64,000 nucleotides of DNA from JBCCGG01 sp039029395 (GTDB lineage: Bacteria; Pseudomonadota; Alphaproteobacteria; Kiloniellales; JAKSDN01). Every line of letters begins with the position of its first letter. The first letter of the stretch is position 1. The notes under the pieces are model-generated. The model was not told the origin of the DNA and searched no databases. It saw only the letters and a list, made by a program, of their open reading frames with translations. Position numbers and translations under genes: made by a program. Shown piece by piece: positions 23,522-32,352 of the stretch. The DNA lies in NCBI GenBank assembly GCA_039029395.1, contig JBCCGG010000014.1:1-64000 (forward strand). Reading direction: 5' to 3'.

Positions 23522-24478
23522 GTGATTGTCTTAACCTTGTTCCTGGTGTTCTGCGGTCTCGTGCTGCTGTTCGGCGGCGGCGAGCTACTGACCCGTGGCG
23601 CGGTCAGCATGGCCCAGGCGCTCGGCATGTCTCAGCTCTTGATCGGCCTGACCGTGGTCGCGGCGGCAACCTCCATGCCCGAGCTGGTGGTCGCTCTGGC
23701 CGCCGCGCTGGAAGGTTCGCCCGACATTGCAATCGGCAACGTGGTCGGCTCCAACATCGCCAACATCGCGCTGATCCTGGGCACCGCCACGGTGATCTGC
23801 CCAATGGCCGCCAATCCCCACAAGGTGACTCGCGACGGCCTTGCCATGGTCGGCGCAACGGCGCTTTTCATCGTGGTCGCCTGCACCGGCACGATCGGGC
23901 GTCTCGAGGGCCTCGGCCTGCTGGCAATGCTGGGCCTTTACCTGGCTTACAGCTACTACAACGACCGCGGCCGCCAAACCGCCCGCGAAGAGGAAGAGGT
24001 TACCGAGGCCGAAAGCCAGCATTGCGACTCGCTTTGGAAATGCGCAGGCCTGGTCGTGCTCGGTGTTGTGCTGCTGGTGATCGGCTCCCACCTGCTGGTC
24101 GAGGGCGCGATCGATCTGGCACGGGCCGCCGGCGTCTCGGAGGCGGTGATCGGCCTGACACTGGTCGCCGTCGGCACCTCCCTGCCCGAGCTCGCCACGG
24201 CGATCGTCGCGAGTTATCGGCGTCATCCAGAGGTCGCGCTCGGCAACGTGCTGGGCTCCAACGTCTTTAATCTGCTTGCCATCATCGGCATCGTCGCCTT
24301 CGTCAAGCCGCTCAAGGTCGCGCCGGAAATTCTCACCTTCGATCTTTGGGTCATGGCGGCGATCACTCTGGCGCTGCTGGGCTTTCTCTATCTCGGCCGA
24401 ACGATTGGCCGCTGGCATGGCCTCTGCTTCCTGGTGGCCTATAGCGCCTACATGGTCTTGCTGTTCGTTCGCGGTTGA
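23522..24478 (+). CDS. Calcium/sodium antiporter (CaCA, YrbG type)
   Basis: 318 residues, almost entirely hydrophobic with about ten transmembrane helices in two inverted halves. Each half carries an alpha-repeat signature: ATSMPEL and GNVVGSNIANIALIL in the first, GTSLPEL and GNVLGSNVFNLLAII in the second. A short acidic loop (EEEEVTEAES) separates the halves. The start is a GTG (GTG ATT GTC). It would exchange Na+ and Ca2+ across the inner membrane. It is followed closely by folB. Confidence 0.93.
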   Translation: MIVLTLFLVFCGLVLLFGGGELLTRGAVSMAQALGMSQLLIGLTVVAAATSMPELVVALAAALEGSPDIAIGNVVGSNIANIALILGTATVICPMAANPHKVTRDGLAMVGATALFIVVACTGTIGRLEGLGLLAMLGLYLAYSYYNDRGRQTAREEEEVTEAESQHCDSLWKCAGLVVLGVVLLVIGSHLLVEGAIDLARAAGVSEAVIGLTLVAVGTSLPELATAIVASYRRHPEVALGNVLGSNVFNLLAIIGIVAFVKPLKVAPEILTFDLWVMAAITLALLGFLYLGRTIGRWHGLCFLVAYSAYMVLLFVRG

Positions 24479-24498
24479 GAAGACTGGAGCTCGCACCC

Positions 24499-24918
24499 AT
24501 GACTTCCCTGCAGGATCAAGGCATCTTCCTCACCGGTCAGACACTGGTTCTGCGCGAGTTGGTGGTCAGCTGCCACATCGGCGTGACCGAGGCCGAACGG
24601 GCAGAGACTCAGCGCCTGCTGCTGACGCTGGAGGCGCAGGTCCGCCCCCAGGCACCGAGCAACGACGATGTCGCGGAGGTAGTCGACTACGGCGCCGCCG
24701 CCCGCCAAGTGCGCGCGGCTTGCGCCGCGACCAAGGCGAAGCTGCTGGAAACGCTCGGCGCGGAGATTGCCGCCGCCCTGTTCGGCGAACCTCGGATCGA
24801 ACGGCTTCACCTTCGGATTGAGAAGTTGGACCGCTATCAGGACATGGCCGGGATCGGCGTTGCGCTGGAATTCGCGCGATCCGTGGACGCTCCGGCGACG
24901 AGCGGCGATCGAGGTTGA
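24499..24918 (+). CDS. folB: Dihydroneopterin aldolase family protein
   Basis: 139 residues from the ATG at 24499, about 13 nt after a GGAG; an in-frame TTG at 24475 overlapping the previous stop is a weaker alternative. FolB converts dihydroneopterin to hydroxymethyldihydropterin and glycolaldehyde in folate synthesis. The characteristic L..ELVVSCHIGVTEAERAE segment and the central VDYGAAARQV are visible, and the length is normal. No other folate gene is adjacent; it follows the antiporter gene by 20 bp. Confidence 0.88.
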   Translation: MTSLQDQGIFLTGQTLVLRELVVSCHIGVTEAERAETQRLLLTLEAQVRPQAPSNDDVAEVVDYGAAARQVRAACAATKAKLLETLGAEIAAALFGEPRIERLHLRIEKLDRYQDMAGIGVALEFARSVDAPATSGDRG

Positions 24919-25073
24919 GTGATATCCTCTAAGGCACTGGCCCGACGATGATTCTTATGCTCTCCCGCCGGGAGTTGTTCACAATGACCAGGGCCCTGTT
25001 CGGAACCTCTGAAATCGCCGGTTGAAATCTGGAATGTGACGGTAATAAGGCGCTTGACTTCGTTTTAGCTCTT

Positions 25074-25136
25074 TAGAATCAACGTATTAGAAATTTTGCC
25101 TAAATTTTAGGCAAGATTTACAAAACTTTGATTCTA
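25074..25136. repeat. Nested 63-bp palindrome
   Basis: An outer inverted repeat TAGAATCAA (25074-25082) / TTGATTCTA (25128-25136) encloses an inner one, TTGCCTAAA (25096-25104) / TTTAGGCAA (25106-25114). The spacers on both sides are exactly 13 nt, so both stems share one axis at 25105. The inner stem extends further with one G-U-type mismatch (AAAT..TTGCC / GGCAA.ATTT). It could be a bidirectional terminator after folB, a protein-binding dyad or a cruciform site. Confidence 0.6.
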
Positions 25137-25174
25137 CTAACTCCAGGGATTTGCCGGGGGCGATATCCCAAGAC

Positions 25175-25197
25175 TTATCCACAAGATTCGTGGATAG
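25175..25197. promoter_or_regulatory. DnaA box pair in a hairpin
   Basis: TTATCCACA at 25175-25183 matches the DnaA consensus box exactly. The inverse sequence CGTGGATAG at 25189-25197 reads CTATCCACG on the other strand, 7 of 9 matches. Together they form a TATCCAC/GTGGATA hairpin. One good box is too few to call an origin, but DnaA-dependent control of uvrC or a DnaA-titration site is possible. Confidence 0.4.
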
Positions 25198-25268
25198 CTG
25201 AAATGGCCGCGCGGGCAGCACGCACAGGGCTTTGTTGACGGGCGCGGTGGGACTTGAAAAAGTGCGCC

Positions 25269-27266
25269 ATGGCAAGACCCCAGGGACGACGGCGCGCAAA
25301 CGATCCGACGGCGGGCGGCAAGCGCGCGGCCATGGCCCCGGAAACCGACACACAACAAGCCGAAACGGAGCGCCAAAGCGAGACGAGCTCCCTGGCACGC
25401 GGCATGGCGGTCATCGCCGAGCGGCTCAAGAGCCTCCCGCTCTCGCCCGGCGTCTACCGCATGATCAATCGGCGCGGCGACGTGCTCTACGTGGGCAAAG
25501 CGCACAGCTTGCGCAAGCGGGTTGCCAACTACGCACAGCCGGCCAAGCTGCCGCGCCGATTGCAGCGCATGGTCGCCGAGACGGCACGGCTCGAAGTAGT
25601 GACCACTCATACCGAGATCGAGGCGCTGCTGCTCGAGAGCAACCTGATCAAGCGCTTCCAGCCGCGCTACAACGTGCTGCTGCGCGATGACAAGTCCTTT
25701 CCCTACATTCTGCTGACCAAGGATCACGCCACGCCGCAGATCACCAAGCACCGGGGCGCTCACGCGCGCGAGGGCGACTACTTCGGACCCTTCGCCTCGG
25801 CCGGCGCGGTCAACCGCACGATCACCGCCCTGGAAAAGGCGTTTCTCTTACGCTCCTGCTCGGACTCGGTGTTCGCCAGCCGCACGCGGCCGTGCCTGAT
25901 GTACCAGATAAAGCGCTGCGCGGCGCCCTGCGTCGGCCTGATCTCGAGCGACGACTACCAGCGCCTGGTGGCCCAGACGCGAGCTTTTCTGACCGGCCGC
26001 TCTGACCATGTCCAGCAGGAGCTGAGCGACGCCATGCAGAGCGCCTCGGACCGGCTGGACTTCGAGGCCGCCGCGGTCTACCGGGACCGCATCAAGGCGC
26101 TCGCGCACATTCGCTCCCACCAAGACGTCAACGTTGAGGGCCTGGATGACGCCGACGTCATCGCCGCGACTCAAGACGCCGGGCAAACCTGCATTCAGGT
26201 TTTCTTCTTCCGGGCCGGGCGCAACTATGGCAACCGCGCTTACTTCCCGTCACATGACCGTAACCTGGACGTGGTCGCCGTGCTCTCGGCCTTTGTCGCC
26301 CAATTCTACGACGACAAGCCGCCGCCTGGGCTTCTGCTGCTGAGCCACGAGATCGAAGAGCGCGAGCTGGTCGCTCAAGCGCTCGCCCAGCGCGCCGGAC
26401 GCAAGGTCACCTTGCACGAGCCCAAACGCGGCGCCCGGCGCAAGCTGCTGGAGGCCGCCTTGCAGAACGCCCGGGAAGCGCTCGCCCGGCGCCTGAGCGA
26501 GAGTTCGAGCCAGCGCCGCCTGCTCGAGGAGCTGGCCCAGCGCCTCGGCCTGGAGGCCGCGCCCGAGCGTATAGAGGTCTATGACAACAGCCACATACAG
26601 GGCGCCAGCGCCTACGGTGCAATGATCGTAGCCGGACCCGAGGGCTTTCGAAAGTCGGCCTACCGGAAGTTCGGGATCAAGGGTGCGCGGCCGCGCGACG
26701 CCAAGGACGAGGCGGACGGTTTCTCGCCGCGCGACGACTACGCGATGATGCGCGAGGTCTTAACCCGGCGCTTTTCTCGCGCGCTGAAGGAGGATCCCGA
26801 GCGGCAGTCCGAACAGTGGCCCGATTTGGTGCTGATCGACGGTGGACGCGGCCAGCTCGGCGTCGCCCGAGAGGTCATGGCGGAGCTCGGCTTGGAGGAT
26901 TTGGCCGTCGCCGCGATCGCCAAGGGCCCGGACCGGGACGCCGGTCGCGAGCGAATCTTCCAGGACAAGGCCGCGCCGCTTTTGCTGCGACCACGGGACC
27001 CGGTGCTCTATTTCCTGCAGCGCCTGCGCGACGAGGCCCACCGCTTTGCCATCGGCAGCCACCGCAAGGGCCGCAGCGCGGCCCGTCTGCGCTCGGCCCT
27101 GGACGACATTCAATCGGTCGGCGCCAAGCGCAAGAAGGCGCTTCTGCACCATTTCGGCTCGGCCCAAGCGGTCCGCCAGGCAGGCTTAAGCGACCTGGAA
27201 GCGGTCGAGGGGATCAGCAAGGCGGTCGCCCAGAAGATCTATGACCACTTCCACGGCGCGCCGTGA
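25269..27266 (+). CDS. uvrC: Excinuclease ABC subunit C
   Basis: 665 residues from the ATG at 25269; a TTG at 25254 in the same frame is an alternative. UvrC makes both incisions in nucleotide excision repair. An unconserved basic tail of about 50 residues precedes the GIY-YIG nuclease domain (PGVYRM and VLYVGKA, ~60-78). A UVR motif follows (DFEAAAVYRDRIKALAHIRS), then the C-terminal RNase H-like endonuclease (IEVYDNSHIQGASAYGAM; LVLIDGGRGQLGVA) and helix-hairpin-helix repeats at the end (DIQSVGAKRKKALLHHFGS). It leads a plus-strand series through pgsA and the molybdopterin genes. Confidence 0.98.
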   Translation: MARPQGRRRANDPTAGGKRAAMAPETDTQQAETERQSETSSLARGMAVIAERLKSLPLSPGVYRMINRRGDVLYVGKAHSLRKRVANYAQPAKLPRRLQRMVAETARLEVVTTHTEIEALLLESNLIKRFQPRYNVLLRDDKSFPYILLTKDHATPQITKHRGAHAREGDYFGPFASAGAVNRTITALEKAFLLRSCSDSVFASRTRPCLMYQIKRCAAPCVGLISSDDYQRLVAQTRAFLTGRSDHVQQELSDAMQSASDRLDFEAAAVYRDRIKALAHIRSHQDVNVEGLDDADVIAATQDAGQTCIQVFFFRAGRNYGNRAYFPSHDRNLDVVAVLSAFVAQFYDDKPPPGLLLLSHEIEERELVAQALAQRAGRKVTLHEPKRGARRKLLEAALQNAREALARRLSESSSQRRLLEELAQRLGLEAAPERIEVYDNSHIQGASAYGAMIVAGPEGFRKSAYRKFGIKGARPRDAKDEADGFSPRDDYAMMREVLTRRFSRALKEDPERQSEQWPDLVLIDGGRGQLGVAREVMAELGLEDLAVAAIAKGPDRDAGRERIFQDKAAPLLLRPRDPVLYFLQRLRDEAHRFAIGSHRKGRSAARLRSALDDIQSVGAKRKKALLHHFGSAQAVRQAGLSDLEAVEGISKAVAQKIYDHFHGAP

Positions 27267-27338
27267 TTCGCGTGAGAGGCCTTGCGGCAGGGCGAAGGAG
27301 CTGTGATACAAGGGGCCGGCGCGGCCCAGGAAAAGGCG

Positions 27339-27899
27339 ATGCTGACCAGTCTGCCAAACCTTCTGACGCTTGCCAGGATCATGATCATCCCGGTCCTGGT
27401 GGCACTCTTGTTCATCAACGAGCCCCTGGCCCGTTGGGCGGCCTGCGCCTTGTTCTGCCTGGCGGCGATCACCGACTATTTCGACGGCTATCTGGCGCGC
27501 CACCGCAACGAGGTCTCGGCGCTCGGCCGCTTTCTGGACCCGATCGCCGACAAGCTTTTGGTCGCCGCCGCGATCCTCATGCTGGTGGCGATCGGCGCGA
27601 TTCGCGGCTGGGTGATCCTGCCGGCTTTGGTGATCCTGTGCCGGGAAATCCTGGTTTCGGGCCTACGGGAGTACCTGGCGGAGATCCGCGTGCCTCTGCC
27701 GGTCAGCCAGCTAGCCAAATGGAAAACCGCGATCCAGCTCCTGGCGCTCGGCATCCTGATCGTCGGCGAGAGCGCGCCGGCCGGCACCGTGGTCCAATTG
27801 ATCGGCGAGATCGGTCTGTGGCTGGCCGCGGCTCTGACCCTGATAACCGGTTACGATTACCTGCGGCGCGGGCTCCAGCACATGCTCGCGGACCAGTGA
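27339..27899 (+). CDS. pgsA: CDP-diacylglycerol--glycerol-3-phosphate 3-phosphatidyltransferase
   Basis: 186 residues from the ATG at 27339, preceded by AGGAAAAGG; the in-frame start further upstream lacks a site and adds an unconserved tail. It is an inner-membrane enzyme that makes phosphatidylglycerol phosphate. The CDP-alcohol phosphotransferase signature is complete (DYFDGYLARHRNEVSALGRF followed by LDPIADK, i.e. D..DG..AR...G...D...D). About five membrane helices are evident. It lies 72 bp after uvrC, a conserved alphaproteobacterial pairing. Confidence 0.96.
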   Translation: MLTSLPNLLTLARIMIIPVLVALLFINEPLARWAACALFCLAAITDYFDGYLARHRNEVSALGRFLDPIADKLLVAAAILMLVAIGAIRGWVILPALVILCREILVSGLREYLAEIRVPLPVSQLAKWKTAIQLLALGILIVGESAPAGTVVQLIGEIGLWLAAALTLITGYDYLRRGLQHMLADQ

Positions 27900-27912
27900 G
27901 ACCAGACACGCC

Positions 27913-28431
27913 ATGAAAATTTTCGGACTGGCCGGGTGGAGCGGCAGCGGCAAGACCACCTTGATGACCCGCCTGATCCCGGCGGTGGTCGCCCGCGGCT
28001 TCTCGGTCTCTACGGTCAAGCACGCCCACCGCGGCTTCGACATCGACCAGCGCGGCAAGGACTCTTACGAGCACCGTGAGGCTGGCGCCAAGGAGGTCAT
28101 GATCGCCTCGGCCAAGCGTTGGGCTCTGATGCACGAGTTGCGCACCGACCACGAGCCCACTATCCACGAGCTGATCGCAAACATGGCGCCGGTCGACCTG
28201 CTGCTGGTCGAGGGCTTCAAGCAGGCCGACTACGACAAGATCGAGGTCCACCGGGTGGCCAACGGCAAGCCCCTGCTGCTGCCCAAAGACCCGCGCATCG
28301 TGGCGCTCGCCAGCGATCAGCACCTCGATGCTGGGCACCTTCCGCGCTTCGATCTGAACGACGCCGAGGCAATCGCCGGCTTCATCGTGGCCCATTGCGG
28401 GCTGGTTCCGGCGCCCCAGGGAGTGGCCTAA
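27913..28431 (+). CDS. mobB: Molybdopterin-guanine dinucleotide synthesis protein B
   Basis: 172 residues. The N-terminal P-loop is plain (GLAGWSGSGKTTLMTRL, ~5-21), followed by STVKHAHRGFDID, the metal/nucleotide region typical of MobB, and LLLVEGFKQADYDKIEVH. MobB is a GTPase that assists MobA in converting Mo-molybdopterin to the guanine dinucleotide form. It sits 13 bp after pgsA and 4 bp before moeA in a tight operon. Confidence 0.95.
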   Translation: MKIFGLAGWSGSGKTTLMTRLIPAVVARGFSVSTVKHAHRGFDIDQRGKDSYEHREAGAKEVMIASAKRWALMHELRTDHEPTIHELIANMAPVDLLLVEGFKQADYDKIEVHRVANGKPLLLPKDPRIVALASDQHLDAGHLPRFDLNDAEAIAGFIVAHCGLVPAPQGVA

Positions 28432-28435
28432 AGCA

Positions 28436-29692
28436 ATGGCCCAACTGAGCGACGACTGCTTCGCCCATGGCGGGCGTCTGATGACCGTCGCGGAGGCCTT
28501 CGATCTGCTCGCCGAGAAGGTTGGGCCGGTGACCGAGCCGGAGCCGATTCCCGTCGCCGAAACCCTGGGCCGGGTGCTGTTGGAGGCGGTGCGTTCCGAG
28601 TACGACGTGCCGCCGGGCGACAACTCGGCGGTCGACGGCTACGCGGTCTATTTCGACGACCTCAATGAGGCCGAGGAGACCCGCTTGCCGGTGACCGGTC
28701 GGGCGGCCGCCGGCCATCCCTTGGGACGCGCCCAGTCGCGCGGCGAGGCGGTGCGCATTTTCACCGGCGCGCCCATGCCCGCCGGCCCCGACACTGTGCT
28801 GATGCAAGAGGACTGCCGCCTTGAGGGCGACGATGTTGTGCTGCCCCCGGGCATCAAGCGAGGCGCCAACCGACGCCTGAGCGGCGAGGATGTGGAAAGC
28901 GGCGCGATCGTGCTCGCCGAGGGCTTGCGCCTGCGCGCCCAAGACCTGGGTCAGGCGGCGGCGGTTGGACGGCGCGAATTGATGGTCTCCCGTCCGCTTT
29001 CGGTAGCGCTCTTCTCGACCGGCGACGAGCTGCGCGAACCGGGCAGCCCCTTGCCGGCCGGCTGCATCTACGATTCAAACCGCTTCACGGTCGGCGCTCT
29101 GTTGCGCGGCCTGGGCTGCGCGGTCAAAGACCTGGGCATCCTGCCCGACCGGCCCGCGGTCATCGAGGCGGCGCTCAAGACCGCCGCTGGCGTTCATGAC
29201 CTGGTGGTCACCTCCGGCGGCGTCTCGGTCGGCGAGGAGGATCATGTCAAGCAGGCGGTCGAGCGCCTCGGCCACCTGCACCTTTGGCGCCTGGCGATCA
29301 AGCCGGGCCGGCCGATTGCGCTTGGCCAAATCGGCCAAGTGCCGTTCGTCGGCCTGCCCGGCAACCCGGTCGCCGTCGTGGTCACCTTCCTCAACCTGGT
29401 GCGGCCCATGATCCTGCGCCTGATGGGCGGCCAGGCGAGTCCGCCCCATCTCTTCCGGGTCGCGGCGGCTTTCGACCACAAAAAGAAGAAGGACCGCCGG
29501 GAGTGGGTGCGCGCCCGCCTGGAGCCCGACGGGGCCGGCGGCCTGCGGGCCGTCAAGTTCCCGCGCGAGGGTGCCGGTATCCTCTCGTCCCTGGTCGAGT
29601 CCGACGGCCTGGTCGAGCTGCCCGAGGAGATGACCCGCCTGGAAGCGGGCACGCCGGTCGACTTCTTGCCGTTTAGCGAGGTCACCTCATGA
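28436..29692 (+). CDS. moeA: Molybdopterin molybdenumtransferase
   Basis: 418 residues. MoeA inserts molybdate (or, in some lineages, tungstate) into adenylylated molybdopterin. Visible family features are VPPGDNSAVDGYAVYF near residue 60-75, the RIFTGAPMPAGPDTVLMQED segment, the MoCF-binding TSGGVSVGEEDHVKQAV, the GKPGRP-like AIKPGRPIALGQ and the LPGNPVAVVVTF motif. A C-terminal MoeA-C beta-barrel follows. The stop overlaps moaD as ATGA, so the genes are translationally coupled. Confidence 0.96.
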   Translation: MAQLSDDCFAHGGRLMTVAEAFDLLAEKVGPVTEPEPIPVAETLGRVLLEAVRSEYDVPPGDNSAVDGYAVYFDDLNEAEETRLPVTGRAAAGHPLGRAQSRGEAVRIFTGAPMPAGPDTVLMQEDCRLEGDDVVLPPGIKRGANRRLSGEDVESGAIVLAEGLRLRAQDLGQAAAVGRRELMVSRPLSVALFSTGDELREPGSPLPAGCIYDSNRFTVGALLRGLGCAVKDLGILPDRPAVIEAALKTAAGVHDLVVTSGGVSVGEEDHVKQAVERLGHLHLWRLAIKPGRPIALGQIGQVPFVGLPGNPVAVVVTFLNLVRPMILRLMGGQASPPHLFRVAAAFDHKKKKDRREWVRARLEPDGAGGLRAVKFPREGAGILSSLVESDGLVELPEEMTRLEAGTPVDFLPFSEVTS

Positions 29693-29940
29693 AGCTGCTC
29701 TATTTCGCCTGGCTCAAGACCAAGACCGGGATCTCCGAGGAGGAGATCACGCCGCCGGAGGACGTGACCACCGTGGGCGCGCTCTTGGAATGGCTCAAGG
29801 CGCGCAGCCCGGGGCACGGCGACGCCCTGGCCGACCTGGGCGCGGTTCGGGTCGCGGTCAATCACGAGTACGCCGACCACAAGGACCCGGTCAGCCCGGA
29901 CGACGAGGTCGCCCTCTTCCCGCCGGTGACCGGGGGCTAG
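29689..29940 (+). CDS. moaD: Molybdopterin synthase sulfur carrier subunit
   Basis: 83 residues, a ubiquitin-fold protein ending in PPVTGG, the C-terminal Gly-Gly that is thiocarboxylated to deliver sulfur to cyclic pyranopterin monophosphate. KLLYFAWLKTKTGISEE at the start is typical of MoaD. The ATG overlaps the moeA stop by 4 nt and moaE follows after 6 bp. A second, distinct MoaD-like gene sits beside the aldehyde oxidoreductase at 58258. Confidence 0.96.
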   Translation: MKLLYFAWLKTKTGISEEEITPPEDVTTVGALLEWLKARSPGHGDALADLGAVRVAVNHEYADHKDPVSPDDEVALFPPVTGG

Positions 29941-29946
29941 GGCGCG

Positions 29947-30411
29947 ATGATCCGGGTGCAGGAGGAGGATTTCGATCTGGGCGCCGAGTTGGCAGCGCTG
30001 ACCCGGGGCAAGACCTCCGTCGGCGGCCTCGCGGTCTTCGTCGGCTTGGTGCGCGACATGGCCGGCGGCGACGCGGTGAAAGCCATGACCCTGGAACACT
30101 ACCCGGCGATGACCGAGGCCATGCTGGAGCGCATAGACGCCGAAGCGAAACAGCGCTGGCCGCTCGAAGACACGTTGATCGTGCACCGGGTCGGGCGCTT
30201 GCTGCCGGGCGAGCAAATCGTTTTGGTCGCTTGCACCAGCGCCCACCGACAGGCCGCCTTCGATGGCTGCCAGTTTCTGATCGATTGGCTTAAGACCAAG
30301 GCGCCATTCTGGAAGCTGGAAGACGGCCCGATCGGCGCCAAATGGGTCGAAGCGCGCGCCTCCGACGACGAGGCCGCGAAGCGCTGGAAGACCAAAACCG
30401 ACGCCGGTTGA
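29947..30411 (+). CDS. moaE: Molybdopterin synthase catalytic subunit
   Basis: 154 residues, normal length for MoaE, which with MoaD forms the heterotetrameric molybdopterin synthase. Recognisable segments are GGLAVFVGLVRDMAGGD near the start, LEHYPAMTEAML, the HRVGRLLPGEQIVLVA motif, and the catalytic-lysine region FLIDWLKTKAPFWK. It is the last gene of the uvrC-pgsA-mobB-moeA-moaD-moaE run and converges on the unknown gene at 30451. Confidence 0.96.
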   Translation: MIRVQEEDFDLGAELAALTRGKTSVGGLAVFVGLVRDMAGGDAVKAMTLEHYPAMTEAMLERIDAEAKQRWPLEDTLIVHRVGRLLPGEQIVLVACTSAHRQAAFDGCQFLIDWLKTKAPFWKLEDGPIGAKWVEARASDDEAAKRWKTKTDAG

Positions 30412-30450
30412 CCCCCCTTTAGCCATAGGCGCGCGATAAGCGCTTGCCGG

Positions 30451-31710
30451 CTACTTATTGAAATCCGGAAAGACCATTCGTTCGGTGAAGCCAGAGATAA
30501 ACGCGAAGGCAAAGACCTTCGCGCTCGGGCTCAAGCCGATGTCCTTGACCAGGTCCGACTGCACGAATCCGGCGTGAAACAGTATGAACAGGATCACGGC
30601 GCCCAGTGCCCCCAAAAGGGGCTTGGTCAAGGTATAGCGCATCACATAGGCGTCCTCGCCCGGCACCGAGGCTCGCCTGCGCACCTTGATAGCGACGCTG
30701 AAGAAGCCGCCGGTCAGGCCGCCTAGATAGACGAAGGCCAGGACATGGCTGTTCAGCACGTTGTGCAGCCAATCCCACCAGCCCCCGAGCCACCCTGCAA
30801 TCGTGCCGGTCTGATCGTCGGCGCCCGTGGCATCCGCGGCCTCTGCCGGAGGCTGGCCCTCGATCAACTTCATACAATGGGGGCTGGACGCATAGTCGCC
30901 GACGCACAGGATCTGCCGTTCGTTGGCTATGAGAATGAAGGACAGAATGAAGAGCACGATGACCGCCCAGGTGTAGGCCCTAATGTTCAGGAATTGTCGA
31001 CGCATGCGGCTCGTGCGGATGCTATTGAAGCGCTCCAACAGAGCCTTGAGCTGACGTTTGACCTGATTGTCGTTGCTGCCCGAGCTGTCCATGGTCTCGG
31101 CGAGCCGCTGAATCATGTCGGCGATCTCGGTATCCTTCGAGAGCGCGAGGCGATAGGCCTCTTCCCGGCAAGAATCCACCTGGCCCGCCAAATCAGCGCC
31201 CTTCAGCACATGATCAGTCAGGATGAGCCGAACCCGGGTTAGTTCCCGCCAGGCGAAGCTGAGGTGGTCTTCTTGGGTAGAGAGGTAGTTCCAACGGATG
31301 TTGGTCAATATCTTGTAGCAGGTCTCCAGCTTCAAACAGATCTTGCAGCGCTCTTCTTCCTTGCTGTCGAGCTGGCCAGCCGCTTCCCGTGCGGGACGCT
31401 CCTCAGGCTCTTGGTTGTCCGATCGGGTGGCGTCCTCCCTCCTCGCAAACGGCAGATAATCCATGAACTTGAATAAAGCCGTGAAGCCAGCGGATGGCCT
31501 TTCCGCTTCGATCTGCTTGATCACAGCGCGGCAATCGTGCTCCTCGGCATAGTGATGCACCATGCGAAACAACGAGATATAGCGTTCGCGCGCTTCCTGC
31601 AGATGGATCGGCGAGACGCCGCCCCACGGCTTTTTAGCCCACACACGCTCCCACCAATACTCCTTGAAGATCCCGTCCTGCTCGGACGTTTGACGCTTTA
31701 TGGCACTCAC
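30451..31710 (-). CDS. Unknown membrane protein with large cytoplasmic N-terminus
   Basis: 419 residues from a GTG at 31710 that follows GGGGGAG by about 9 nt; the ATG at 31776 in frame adds an unlikely Pro/Gly-rich tail. Residues 1-250 are hydrophilic and charged, with a CKICLKLETC cysteine cluster in the middle. Then come about four membrane helices (YTWAVIVLFILSFILIA; VLAFVYLGGLTGGFFSVAI; LLGALGAVILFILFHAGFV; VFAFAFISGFTERMVF). No family is recognised. It is divergent from 31868, with an operator-like dyad between them. Confidence 0.75.
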   Translation of the reverse strand: MSAIKRQTSEQDGIFKEYWWERVWAKKPWGGVSPIHLQEARERYISLFRMVHHYAEEHDCRAVIKQIEAERPSAGFTALFKFMDYLPFARREDATRSDNQEPEERPAREAAGQLDSKEEERCKICLKLETCYKILTNIRWNYLSTQEDHLSFAWRELTRVRLILTDHVLKGADLAGQVDSCREEAYRLALSKDTEIADMIQRLAETMDSSGSNDNQVKRQLKALLERFNSIRTSRMRRQFLNIRAYTWAVIVLFILSFILIANERQILCVGDYASSPHCMKLIEGQPPAEAADATGADDQTGTIAGWLGGWWDWLHNVLNSHVLAFVYLGGLTGGFFSVAIKVRRRASVPGEDAYVMRYTLTKPLLGALGAVILFILFHAGFVQSDLVKDIGLSPSAKVFAFAFISGFTERMVFPDFNK

Positions 31711-31774
31711 CCTATGGCTCCCCCAAGCCGCGGCTCCGACACCCGGCCGAGGGCCGGCGTCAGGCCGCATTAAC

Positions 31775-31795
31775 AAACAAGAACTCGCCTTGTTT
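31775..31795. promoter_or_regulatory. Operator-like dyad AAACAAG-N7-CTTGTTT
   Basis: A perfect 7-bp inverted repeat with a 7-nt spacer in the AT-rich gap between the divergent genes at 31710 and 31868. The position and symmetry fit a regulator-binding site for one or both promoters. No regulator gene is adjacent. Confidence 0.4.
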
Positions 31796-31867
31796 CAAAA
31801 ATTTACCATATTTTATAAGAAGATGCGAGAATTTCAGGATCGAAAATCTTCATTCAGAAAGACCCCG

Positions 31868-32338
31868 ATGACCTCCGCCTACGATCCGCTCCTCTGGCAC
31901 GACAACGCGCTCTACGGCGTCCGCTTCGTGATCGGCGATCCGGCACGGGACGACTGGCGCAGCGATCTCGAACTCGACATCGACCATATTCTCGAGTGGC
32001 TCAAGGCCGAGAACGGGCGAATGCGCTTTCGCGTCGTGCCGGCGAGCTTGACCTTTCACGATGTGTGCGACCCCAACTTATCGCTCGACTGGGGCGACAG
32101 CGGCTTGCAGACCGCCCTCAATCCCGCCTCGATCGACCGCATCGAGCGTGCCCAGCAGGACCCGGCGGCTCAGAAGATTTGCCTCGACCGGCCCTATTGT
32201 CGCTGGCAAGTTCAGTTCAACTGGCCCCGCGCCGGAGCGATTGCCTTCGGTGCCAGCGGTTTTAGCCTGCGCCTGCGCGCGGAGGCCCGGCTGAGCGACG
32301 AGCAGTCGCTGCCGCCCGGCGAACGATGTGATTCCTAG
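31868..32338 (+). CDS. Unknown soluble protein (156 aa)
   Basis: I choose the ATG at 31868 (MTSAYDPLLWHDNALYGVRF) because the in-frame codons further upstream cover the AT-rich promoter region; the ribosome site (AGAAAG) is only fair. The protein is soluble and acidic, with WRSDLELDIDHILEWL near residue 30-45 and a pair of cysteines in KICLDRPYCRWQ. The overall look suggests a small beta-rich domain. I recognise no family. It is followed after 14 bp by another unknown gene on the same strand. Confidence 0.7.
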   Translation: MTSAYDPLLWHDNALYGVRFVIGDPARDDWRSDLELDIDHILEWLKAENGRMRFRVVPASLTFHDVCDPNLSLDWGDSGLQTALNPASIDRIERAQQDPAAQKICLDRPYCRWQVQFNWPRAGAIAFGASGFSLRLRAEARLSDEQSLPPGERCDS

Positions 32339-32352
32339 TCCGGAGAATTGCC

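Larger units (their letters stand above)
24919..25268. other. AT-rich intergenic region before uvrC
   Basis: About 350 bp with no credible gene, markedly more AT-rich than either flank. It holds the nested palindrome at 25074-25136 and a perfect DnaA box with a degenerate inverted partner at 25175-25197, annotated separately. The uvrC promoter is presumably here. Confidence 0.6.

Noticed and set aside
25074..25200. Chromosomal replication origin
   Set aside because: Only one perfect DnaA box and one weak partner are present, with no dnaA, parAB, gid or hemE nearby; kept only as a regulatory site.
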